From Branchiostoma belcheri (Eukaryota; Chordata; Leptocardii; Amphioxiformes; Branchiostomatidae), in assembly GCF_001625305.1 (NCBI RefSeq), contig NW_017802379.1:9124623-9188622 (forward strand): DNA of 64,000 nt. Reading direction: 5' to 3'. The position numbers and the translations under genes were made by a program. This document shows positions 12,701 through 21,711 of this stretch, one piece after another. The first letter of the stretch is position 1; each line of letters begins with the position of its first letter. The notes beneath the pieces were generated by a model. The model was not told the DNA's origin, ran no database searches, and worked only from the letters and a program-made list of their open reading frames with translations.

Positions 12701-15700
12701 ACGTTTTCTTCCTGATATATCACCCTTTTCCTTCTTGTTCCTTGATTTTTGACATTTGACAGCTTTCTTGTCATTCTTTATCAACAGTTTCAGTGTGTCT
12801 ATTGTTATACTGTACATGCTGAGGAGATTTCGATTTGAAGTTGAGATAAGATCGATCTGTTTGGGCTTTAGGTTGTCAACGTTTACTGGACGTTTTTGTT
12901 CCAGATATACTAGTATGGCCCCTCTCTTGTCACAGTTTCAGTGTGCCTGTTGATGTTATAATGTTGTAGATGCTGCAGAGAGAGATTTCAATGGGAAGTT
13001 AAGATAAGATCGATCTCATCAACGTTGACTGGACGTTTTTGTCAGTACTTGAAGTGTGACATTTGACTGTTCTTTTGTCATTTCCTCTATCCATTAACGG
13101 ACACGTGCTTGAGGTGGTGCCCATTGCCAAGTGCTTGGGAGTCACATTTCAAGCCAACCTGGGATGGGACAGTCAAGTCAGAGAAATGACACGTAAGGGG
13201 AACCAGCGCTTGTACTTGTTGTGCCGACTACGCCAGTTTGATCTACCGGTGGAGGATCTGCTAACGGTCTACAAGTCGTTTGTTCGCCCGGTGGTTGAGT
13301 ATGCCGCCCCGGTATGGCATGGGGGGTTAACACGTGACCAACGGAAAAGAATAGAGAACATACAGAGGCGAGCGGCAAAGATAATGCTGGGAAGAAACTA
13401 CCACGGGTATTCGTCAGCCTGCGAAGTGCTGCACTTACAAACACTTGATGACAGACGTTCTACTCTCTGTCTGAAGTTTGCTAAGAAACTGCTCAACTCA
13501 GAAGAGTACCGTGGTTGGCTGCCCGAACTCAGAGGTGACGTCAGCGGTAGGGTAACAAGACAAAGAAACCAACTAGACCGATTGCCAGTACACACAGAGC
13601 GGTACAGAAACAGTCCAATCCCATTCTTAACCAGTCTGCTAAATAACAGCATGTAGAAGAAGTTTTATTACTATAGATGATGTTTTTTATTACTATAGAT
13701 GATGTTTTTAACCGAATGACTAAGATCGTAACCTACGTATTGTAAATATTTTAAAATAATTTGCTGTTTTTAACTGTTTTGATACTTGCTTGTAATATTT
13801 AAGTCAATCGTATTTAAACACTTATGTAATGCGGCAGATCAATTCAGGGTCCTTCGGGGACCCTGCTTTTCTGTATCGTACGGTCAGAATGAAATAAACC
13901 ACTATTATTATTATTTCTTATAACAGTCTCAGTGTCAATGTTGGTGCTGTAATGTTGTAGATGTTGCGACGATTTCAACGATTTGTAAGGGATAGGTTAT
14001 CAACGTTGACTGGGTGGTTCTGTTCCTTGTGCCTAATAATTTTTAGTTTCGACATCTGATCATTCTCTTGTCATTCTTAAGGCACTCAAACTTGCGTCGG
14101 AAGTTAAAGTGGTTAAAGATTGCTTTTGCGTTTTCCAGATTGCATTATCAAACTTAAATTTTAGTTGCAACATGGACATTGTGTTGTGTTCAACCTTACA
14201 CAGCTTTAAATAAACATAAGCTTCCAAGAAATAGAAACCGTTTGGAAAGGATCCAAACGAAAACACATATTCTTACGAATATTTTTTGCTGCAGTCAAGT
14301 CAAGTTATGTACGACAACTGTAACAGGTATAATGTTAGACAAAACATTGTATAAGACTACCAGCTAATTACATCAAGCCAAGAGTACAATCTACACATAA
14401 TTTAAGTCATACACTAGAGAAGTAACATTTACAAAGTAAATGCATAATGTTTACCTTCGGACATGGTCTGCCCTGTTAATTCTTATGCAAACACATTCAC
14501 ATACATGTGCTACTAGTATTTACTGACAGGAGTAGAACAGACCATGAAATTGCAACATTATGTAACCCAACACCAGTCACCATGGTGACAGACGTCAACA
14601 AATCATGTCATTGTCCAGGTCAGAGGTTAGTGTTTGAAACAGAAGAGGAGGAAGAAACTGAGTAAAAACAATATGTTTTCCTTCGGTAAACATAAATATT
14701 GACAGAATGTGGTGGGTAAACATTCTTCCATATCTCATCCTCTCCAGATCACACAGTTGAAGATAGAACACAACCCGTTCGCGAAGGGCTTCCGAGGCGG
14801 GGACGATACAGAGTTCAGCCGGTCAGCGCGGAAAAGCATGTGAGTTTTCTAACATTCTGTTTGAATCTTGATTTTGTCTTGATAGAAAAATCTGTTTTCA
14901 TGAGAAACTTTTAACTGTTCTCCATTTGAAAATGATTACTCTCCAACATTTTGGACCTCAGCCTTCGTCGGCCTTTCTGACCAGATTGCTACATGTGTGA
15001 TCACGTGGTTTTGTTTACGCGTGACGTCAGCAATGGGTCAAAGGTTGCTGGGAAGTCGATAACGCCCCTCGTCACGGATGAGAGAAGTATGGTACTAATG
15101 TAAATGACCTCCTTCACTCCCCCACAAAGTAATTTGCTACGTAATCTGTTTTTGTTGTGATTTTATTGAAAGCAAGCAAATGACAAATTTATTGAGTATT
15201 CCCATTTGAACCGACAACTGTGTGTAGATATAAAAAAAAACTTCTATAGGACAGTATCACACAGACTAGAATCACCAAACTGACCTATAGATGACCTCTG
15301 GGCTTTGTTCAAGGACAATTCTAATAGAGTGTTATGAACATTTATGTCGATAAGGGTCATTTAAGATCCTCAATACCGAAACAGTCTAGAGTCAATTACA
15401 TTTATATAGTCCCGATCCTTGTTTAACATCCTTTTATCCATTTAAGTTTATGTTCTGACGAAATACAACATTCTGTCACTATTTAGGATTGTAGCAGAAC
15501 AGGCTAAGACAGTATTCTGGGTAGACAAAGGATTTGTTGTAATTCTTGAACTTTCGCGGAGAGTCGTGGTACTGTATCAGTCATTAATTCTCCGAATACC
15601 TTCCACCAAGTTCAATTGTTCATCCATTGTGCGATACCGTCATTGTCGAGTGCACATAGTACCCATATATCTGTCACTTCGTAATACGGTGGTTAGACTT

Positions 15701-17939
15701 AGGAAGGAAGAAGGGAGTTACTATCGTTTATATCATGAGTCTGTCATACATAGCCGAAGATGGATTCCCAAACACTGCCGAACTATGGTTGGGAGTAGGT
15801 CGGGAGCAAGGTCGGCTGGTGTTTGGCGAGGTTGGGTACTGTTCGCCTGCGCCAGCCGAATGTTTTTAAAATGTTTAAAATATTCTGGAGTGGACAGGAG
15901 GTTGGTCCGTGGTTGGGGAGTAGGTCATCGGGGCCTAGTTCGCATTCAAATTTGATCGTGAAAACTTGTGCCCCCAATGCGCTCTATTACTATTTTCTTG
16001 TCTTTTTCTATGTGCACCAATTGTCTGTTTTTTCTATACCAAATGTTTCTTCTGTCCCTGCAATTAACCCTCGGGCATGAATTTGCAATCAAAACATTCT
16101 ATTATTCTTTTACTCAGCAACTACCCAGTTATACCCAGGAGCAACCCCGTACAAGCGTCCTTACTACCTCGGGGCAGGCCGAACAACAACTACGCCTGCT
16201 CCAGTAACATGGCGGACACCTGTCCGTCCCTGTCCGCCAACCACTACCAGCAGACGACAGCCGGGTACAACACCGTGCCGCTAGGCTCGGCTATCCAGAT
16301 GACCGCACAGGAAAACAGTACAGGTAAAACATGGCGTTTCTTCATAAGAAATAAACTGTTCTCCAACGTACTTAAAAGAATTTGACTCACCGGAATTTTG
16401 GACCGAATCTCTCGATCTTTTTTCTCTCTCTCTCTTGTTTTCCGTACGTGTGACTTCAGCTAGCACTGGGCCAAAGTTCGTCGGAAGTCGGTACCGCCCC
16501 TCGTCCCGGTTAAAAGGCAACATTTCTTGTGAAGAAGCTGTAGAAATTGCATTTGCCGCCGGGGGATGGCGAAAAAGGCATTTTATTAGAAAGTGCGAAA
16601 TTGATAACTAGGAGCAAGGATTATGAGCTAGGATTTGTACTCTAAATAATAAAAACATTTCTCACATTCCCATTATTTTCATGTTTATCAGTAACATATG
16701 TTCCAATGTATGTCTGTTTTTTTCTTTTTATTGTTTGATGGCGGTGCTGGTGCTTGAGTGTGCCGCCACTTTGTTTTGTGTTCTATCAATAAAAAATGAT
16801 AACGCCTAAAAACTTTTTATTGTAGACAAAGAGTCGACATTCAAAGACAAAAAAATAAGTTGTTGTCAGGAAATATATCAGCGTATTTGTCAAGTGGGGG
16901 AAATTATGACCGTCTAAACATTTCAAAATTGATATACTGGCAAGATGTAAACAAAGCATATTTGTTGAATTCGTACAACGTACGGTAGTGTACAAGTATT
17001 TGACGTAACTAAATGTGTACGACTACAAGCGCTTGAAAATGTCACGAACAAAGTAAAAGTAACCTGGCATGATACTAGGAAGCGTAGAATAATTGTGAAG
17101 ACAAACCTTTTCTTGACTTGCTGTTGACAACTCAGCTGAGAACTTCGTCCGAACGGCGACACATTTTTAGCAAACTACCCGCTTTCCCGAAAAAGTACAC
17201 CTCTAGCAGGAGAGCCCGCGAATTTGTCAGTATTTTTCACATTAATTGCGCTCCTTAGTTTGCAGAATTTATGGATATAACGTCTTCTATACAAACTTTT
17301 GTGGAGCTGTCGAAGAATTTTCTCTTTGGTGGTTGCTGACAGGAATGTCGTCTGCTACACACTTGACCAATCAGCTCGCGAGATTAATACGGACTGATCT
17401 ATTTCCATTTCTAGGGGTGGTATGATAACTATAAACTTTCCCTCTATTATACAATATAAGAATTCTGTGATTTATTCCGTACAGGTTGTATGCAGAACTC
17501 TTTCAGCGGAAATACAGACCTCGGCCCTCTCCCCAAGCGAGCTTGTCGGGAGGAAGACCGCTTGCTGTCGGACAACTCTGCCCCAACCTCCACCCTCACG
17601 ACTTGGTCGAACCCACAGATACTTCCAAATATGGAGAACCTCCAGCCGTTGAACAGGGAAACGTGTATGTTTGCTAACTCAACCGGTGGTGATACTTCTC
17701 TTCTTGCTGCCCCACAGCCTTTGGATCCTCTATCCACGGCTTTCAACAACAACCAGAACTTTTCCGTGCCGTTTTCTTCGTCTGGCGGCACGGGTTTTGT
17801 GTCAAACACGGGCATGAATTTCCTTCCATCCTGTAGCTACGCACAGATGCCACAGCAAGGTCTGGGGATGAACGGCACTCCGTTTTTACACGAAGTTTCT
17901 AGAAACGTCGGTTGTCCCTCCATGCAAATTCCACAATAA
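2602..17939 (+). CDS. Tbx4/5: T-box transcription factor Tbx4/5, 5' end missing
   Basis: Five coding exons join in phase: 2602-2869, 3486-3638, 14748-14839, 16118-16323 and 17485-17939, giving 390 visible residues ending in TAA. The first visible exon opens inside the T-box at RRMFPS; the start codon and the first part of the T-box lie left of the window. Diagnostic residues are those of the Tbx4/5 group rather than Tbx2/3: [28 protein letters not shown] and [14 protein letters not shown]. The protein is a nuclear DNA-binding regulator; in vertebrates Tbx4 and Tbx5 drive limb and heart programmes. The C-terminal region after the T-box is about 220 residues, shorter than in vertebrate TBX5 and poorly conserved, rich in Asn, Ser, Pro and Gln as expected of an activation region. 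All junctions have GT-AG ends. The group assignment is strong; the symbol follows lancelet usage. Confidence 0.95.
3486..3638 (+). CDS. Tbx4/5: Tbx4/5 exon: T-box, [12 protein letters not shown] segment
   Basis: A 51-codon phase-0 exon between ctgttcag and CACCAG|GTCAGC. It carries the near-invariant [15 protein letters not shown] and FPETEF-AVTSYQN motifs of the T-box. It is followed by the 11.1 kb repeat-filled intron. Confidence 0.95.
3735..4030. repeat. 154-bp tandem duplication rich in CGTACGATCGTCG
   Basis: CGTACAAAATTCAG occurs at 3751 and 3905, each followed by TTACGGAA, GGATCCTTGTC and a cluster of CGTACGATCGTCGTAC palindromes. The flanking 3670-3710 also has the CGTACGATCGTCC motif, so this may be a partial third unit. 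Confidence 0.7.
4730..5860 (-). repeat. dispersed repeat, copies 2 and 3
   Basis: Two diverged copies of the repeat at 110-470, at 4730-5010 and 5490-5860, each containing AAAGGCATCCAATGyrATTTCA and a CAGCATTTCATACTT motif. No coding capacity. Confidence 0.55.
6431..6573. mobile_element. small inverted-repeat element
   Basis: A 36-bp terminal inverted repeat (TACCCTGCGTGCCAAACTAG ... CTAGTTTGGCACCCAGGGTA) encloses about 70 bp. It looks like a MITE; no clear target duplication. Confidence 0.6.
8182..8495. mobile_element. Tourist/Harbinger-type MITE with assembly gap
   Basis: The ends are TAA|GGCCACAGCAAGTAA and TTTGCTGTGGCC|TAA, so a 3-bp TAA target duplication flanks the element. It carries the ATGACATCAGCGCGCGCATTA block shared with 17954-18355 and 23653-24145. 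The 20-base N run at 8464-8483 falls next to its right terminal repeat. Confidence 0.75.
8464..8483. other. assembly gap (20 N)
   Basis: Run of N near the right end of a MITE, probably because of its hairpin or multicopy sequence. Confidence 1.
8786..9235. repeat. cluster of palindromic CTCTACCAGGCTT repeats
   Basis: The core CTCTACCAGGCTTCGGGAGG, followed by CGGCTGGAAAGAGTAGAAAT, occurs forward at about 8787 and 9000 and inverted at about 9117-9165 and 9210. Forward and inverted copies can pair as hairpins. The same core is at 1995, 11727, 11840 and 12010. Confidence 0.75.
9613..9797. repeat. CA/GA-rich microsatellite
   Basis: Imperfect (CA)n and (CACG)n runs interrupted by a (GA)12 block and CGCG steps. 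Open frames here on both strands are low-complexity artefacts. Confidence 0.95.
9977..10050. repeat. (CATA)n microsatellite
   Basis: About 18 uninterrupted tetranucleotide units. Confidence 0.97.
11725..12055. repeat. palindromic CTCTACCAGGCTT repeats, second cluster
   Basis: A forward copy at 11729-11770 and inverted copies at 11840-11885 and 12010-12050, the same unit as at 8786-9235. Each pairs TAGCCTCTACCAGG with CCTGGTAGAGGCTA. Confidence 0.7.
12302..14050. repeat. ~160-195 bp tandem array with GATA motifs, split by a LINE
   Basis: Five units are marked by GATAAGATCGATCTG (or close) at about 12302, 12473, 12668, 12845 and 13003, each followed by GTTGACTGGACGTTTT, TTGACATTTGACAGCT and CAACAGTTTCAGTG. 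The array is interrupted at about 13093 by a LINE and resumes at about 13917 with AACAGTCTCAGTG. Units have diverged by small indels. Confidence 0.85.
13093..13916 (+). mobile_element. 5'-truncated CR1/L2-like LINE, reverse transcriptase C-terminus
   Basis: An uninterrupted frame to TAG at 13654-13656 encodes the end of a non-LTR reverse transcriptase and its thumb region: [45 protein letters not shown] and [14 protein letters not shown]. It is followed by a short 3' UTR ending in AATAAACC and an ATT repeat tail. The catalytic domain is missing. The absence of frameshifts suggests a fairly recent insertion. Family placement within CR1/L2 is from residue pattern only. Confidence 0.85.
14412..14695. 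mobile_element. ~285-bp repeat family C, copy 1 of 4
   Basis: Begins ACTAGAGAAGTAACATTT and ends TTTTCCTTCGGTAAACATAA, with ATGTTTACC inverted at the ends and a shared CATGAAATTGCAACATTATG core. Other copies: 38008-38302, 40727-40975 and 62632-62912. No coding capacity; probably a MITE. Confidence 0.7.
14748..14839 (+). CDS. Tbx4/5: Tbx4/5 exon: end of T-box
   Basis: A 92-base exon from tctccag to AAAAGCAT|GTGAGT. It encodes [17 protein letters not shown], the last helix of the T-box that contacts DNA, then an acidic/basic stretch ([12 protein letters not shown]). The exon is short and flanked by a repeat copy ending about 50 bp upstream. Confidence 0.93.
16118..16323 (+). CDS. Tbx4/5: Tbx4/5 exon: post-T-box linker
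   Basis: It begins after tactcag in phase 2 and ends ACAG|GTAAAA. The product starts [12 protein letters not shown], matching the YPVVPRS segment that follows the T-box in vertebrate TBX5, then becomes Asn/Ser/Thr/Gln-rich low-complexity sequence. Confidence 0.88.
17485..17939 (+). CDS. Tbx4/5: Tbx4/5 terminal coding exon
   Basis: It starts after ccgtacag with GCMQNSFSG and reads 150 codons to TAA at 17937-17939. A short basic patch (LPKRACRE) is followed by Ser/Thr/Pro/Asn-rich sequence, as expected for an activation domain. No residue-level match beyond T-box linker composition is visible. Candidate poly(A) signals are AATAAA at 18595-18600 and 19086-19091. Confidence 0.88.
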
Positions 17940-19226
17940 CTCATACACAGTTAGGCCATGTTGATTTGATTATATGGATGACGTCCACGCGCGCATGAAT
18001 TTTTGGCCGTTTCCAAAAAAAAAAAGAAGTTTTCAACCATACTGTAAATCGTACAAAACAGTTGCAAAATGAGTAAATATATACCTTAAGTTGCAAAAAA
18101 ACAACAACATTGGAAAACAGTACCAATATCGTAGAATGCCAAAATCAAACGAAAAAGACGAAAATGTAAAGAAATGAATTTGAAGAGTAGATTATTCGTC
18201 ATACCATACTGTGTCATTTATTCCTTCATATATAACCATGTACATTTCATAATGAAAGCAACTTTTTTTTCGGCCAAACTTTTTTTTATTTGCATGCTCG
18301 CATCAGTTTTGGGGTTTCCAGAGGATGTCAACCATATAATCAAATCAACATGGCCTTAATATCAAATTCGACAAAAAACACACTGTATATTGTTAGTACA
18401 GGTGATTTTAATAATTCAACAGCTTTTCTTTTAAAATATTCTACAGACTACAGAAATAATATGGAAAGTTGTTCAGATTTCTTCACTGAAATCTTTTCAT
18501 ACTAAAATATTGTCGATACATGTATTTGTCAATATTTGTATGGTGGATATGAAGTGTCATAACTTCTCATACAATATAACACAACTGACAGTGAAATAAA
18601 AGTAAAGAAATTAATGTTTTGATAAGGATAAAGCATAATGCTCTGGATGGAAGCATACAAACAAAGATGTAGATATTCATATTATCAACATTCATGCAAA
18701 CACTGCTCTACGTTTTTGCAGAAAAAGGCTGGAGTAGTAAAAAAAAAACGAAATTCAAAGACAGACTAGATTAGAAAAATATTGTGCAAGTACGTTGGAA
18801 GAAACACTGTGTTTTGGGGAAATTGTTATAGTATAGGAAAAAAATTGCAACAACAATGTACAATACCTTCACCCCATACTCAGTAGCGATTCTTTTACGA
18901 AATATAGTATTGTTGATATCATCATTACAAAGTGATAGCAATGACAGTCAAATCTGCACTACTGTTCTCTGTGTGCAAATTAATACTGTAAATTAAAAAG
19001 CTTGCTATGTGCCCTTAAGAATTTGTTCAATGTGTTTTCATGCACATAGTAGTTATTTCATAACTCTGAAATGTTGATCATAAAGAATAAACTAGTGCTA
19101 TCTTCAATGCTGTCTAAGGGTGTGTATTTTTGGGTCTACCATCAAATATTGTAGCTCTTAAGTATATTCTTATATATAAGTACTTCTTACAGAAGACTAA
19201 AGTCTTGCTCTGCTCAGTTGTGGTCC
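17940..19226. other. interval between the convergent Tbx4/5 and BRIP1 stop codons
   Basis: About 1.29 kb: the Tbx4/5 3' UTR, a MITE (17954-18355) and AT-rich sequence. Plus-strand AATAAA at 18595 and 19086 suits Tbx4/5. A minus-strand poly(A) signal for BRIP1 is not obvious nearby; the first TTTATT (AATAAA in reverse) is near 18217. The two 3' UTRs may overlap. Confidence 0.6.
17954..18355. mobile_element. Tourist/Harbinger-type MITE in the Tbx4/5 3' UTR
   Basis: TTA|GGCCATGTTGATTTGAT ... ATCAAATCAACATGGCC|TTA, with inverted repeats of about 27 bp and a 3-bp TTA target duplication. Shares the ATGACGTCCACGCGCGCAT block with 8182 and 23653. Confidence 0.85.
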
Positions 19227-21711
19227 TTATTCTGTGAGTTTAAGATGTGGACAGTGCCAGAGGGCCTTGTAGTAAAGCCATCCCTGAAAAAAAGGAAAAG
19301 CAGTTGAGGACAATTACCATACACACATAGATCCAATACCTTCAGAAAGTAGCGAAATATTCTTGTGTTTGGGGTATGTAAATTTGTTTCACTACACATT
19401 TGGACAGAAATATTACAGGAAATAATACTAGTATTTGGTAAAAGAGTCATATCACTTATTTATTTGCAGTTAGCCTTACATTAGTACCACAGCTAATTTT
19501 GAGGAAGGACATACAGATAAACATGAAAATGAAGGACATAAACATTGAAAATACAACTAACAAAACAATGAAAAACGTTTGGACTGTATTCTTTACTTCA
19601 GTGATATCTTATCATTGGCTTCTTGTATATGATCTTCAAAATGTTGTTGACTTCAAGCTTAATGTACATACCTTAGTTGTAGGCTTTCCATTGCCCAGGG
19701 AAATGATGTTGAAGCCCAGAATGGTTTTATCTGTTGAAGACTTTGTCTTACACCCAGCACACACCACAGGGACGTACAAGCACTGGTCCTCCTCACTCAG
19801 AAAACTGTTTACATGTGGTCCTACAGAATAAGAAGGAACAAAAAAATCAAATATTTCAGACTTCCAGGAAGAATTTTAGCATTTTCAAGTTAGACTTTCA
19901 AGTTCAGAGACTTGTTTGAGTTTTCATGAAGGTATTGGTATTGGAGGGACTGGTGTGATGTAATTTAATCAGGTAACTACTTCCTGAATTCCTCCATATA
20001 CTACCCACTTACAGTACTCGTATTCTCACCCAACTTGCTGAGTCAACATCAGGCTTTACCTTCCTATCAATCATCTGTCAAAATCACCTCCCATCCACCA
20101 TGCAACTGAAAAAGAGTAGTTCGGAGACAAACCTACAACTCACCACAAAAACAATACCCCTAAACTTGTGCCACCAGTGTACAAAATACTCTTTTGAACC
20201 AGGTTGCCCTGTACCTACAGCAAAAATTAGGTTTCCCCTCAGAATTTTAGGTTGCCCCAACTATAAGTTACTACTTTCAAATCAAGTAATGTTACATACA
20301 TAAGCCTTAAGACAATATTTCTAACAGCCTTTAGTTAACTGATACTAGTAATAGCCATTAATACCTAAAATTAAAAAGCATCTGCCGGATACAGTGGTGC
20401 AAGCCAAGTGGGCATGATTTTGGTGGGTGGGGGTATTCTTAAAATCCAGGTAGCACACTGGGCTACGTAGGTTCAAAAATAGGTTTCCCCAAGTAAAATT
20501 TGGTTGCCCGGGGCAACTGGGCAACCAGGTACTTTGCACGCTGGGCCCACCCAAAACAATACATCCATCCTAGACGTGATTAAAGCTATTATCATACGAA
20601 CCTTTGGCTGACTTCTGTGGTGACATGGGCTGGACTTTCCCTTCCAGTCTTGCCCTGTCTATCAGGACCATCCCTTCATGTGTAGGGTGGGACCTTCCCT
20701 CCTTCATCAGCGGAGCATTACACTGGCACTTCATTCCTTCACTCTGTCTCCTCCTCAGGTTAGAAAGAGTCCTGGATTCTTGTTGGATGTAGGTAGATGT
20801 TTCTTTTTCTACATGGATATCTGAGGAAAATGAAGATGTAGCATTGGATTTAGAAGGTCTCCGTGTACTTTTTTTTTGACATCTCAAAGCACTGTGTAGA
20901 GATGTCCGTTAAAAGAGTAAAATGATATTTACTTTGATATGTACAAAAACATGTACACTAAGGGCAGCCCTCCAGACCGCTCCATTTAGGATCAGTATCC
21001 AACACTCCCATCAAAACTTCAATACACTATAATGCTTAAGAATCACATCGCGACTGTACATTTTCTTGCTTGTTCTATGATCATGATACTAGTACTTTCA
21101 TGCATGTTGCTATGTAAAAAAAACATCATATTTGTGCGATGTTCTGCAAATTAATGTTTGATAGAATGATTTACTTTCATAGTGGTGCACATGGATATTT
21201 GCTAGCTTAACAATAATCTCCTTCCCTGGAGGTAACTAGTTGTTCTACAGAATGATTGTAAAAGCTACAGAATGGTTACCTTCTACAGAGCTGACCAGTT
21301 CTGTACCACACATGGTACAGTGGAGTCCAGGTCTGCATGGACCCTGAGCCTGCTTCCCTCCCTACACATGGAATAGAAACACAGGAAAATGGGAAGATTT
21401 TGAAAATGCCAGAGTTCCAAAATTGAAACCTACTAGTATCCAGGTGCTGGAGTAACTGTTACTAACATTCTAGATGTTTCCTGAAATATAAACTATAATC
21501 ACTTCTTTCTCTGATTCAAGGCTACCCATACTGTTGAGTGCCGTCTAAGACTCTAAATTTCTGATAAAAGAAATAATTAAAATTTTGCAAGTTGTCATGC
21601 TGACCTTGCTCTGAGTCGTCAAGTCATCAAGGAAGTCCCCGGTGTAGTCTTCTGACAGGACAGGACAGTTGGCCTTTCTTCTGGATCTGAAGGAGCGACG
21701 GATCTTCAGTG
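19227..21711 (-). CDS. BRIP1: BRIP1 C-terminal cysteine-rich exons
   Basis: Exons 21711-21605, 21361-21280, 19820-19672 and 19283-19227 join in phase to the stop codon. They read [20 protein letters not shown], then [14 protein letters not shown], then [20 protein letters not shown] and finally [18 protein letters not shown]. Two CxxC pairs about 30 residues apart, followed by a further Cys/His, have the spacing of a zinc-binding fold. I do not recall such a module in human BRIP1. The family is not identified and the zinc binding is inference. Confidence 0.72.

Larger units (their letters stand above)
3639..14747. other. 11.1 kb Tbx4/5 intron, repeat-filled
   Basis: This intron splits the T-box between its HQ and ITQL codons. 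It holds, left to right: a 154-bp tandem duplication, copies of an unclassified repeat, a small TIR element, a Harbinger-type MITE with the assembly gap, a cluster of palindromic CTCTACCAGGCTT repeats, two microsatellites, a GATA-bearing tandem array and a 5'-truncated LINE inserted in it. Stretches 4050-4700, 6600-7370, 10100-11700 and 12060-12300 show nothing I can name; 12060-12300 is GC-rich and not repetitive, and could be regulatory. Confidence 0.7.
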
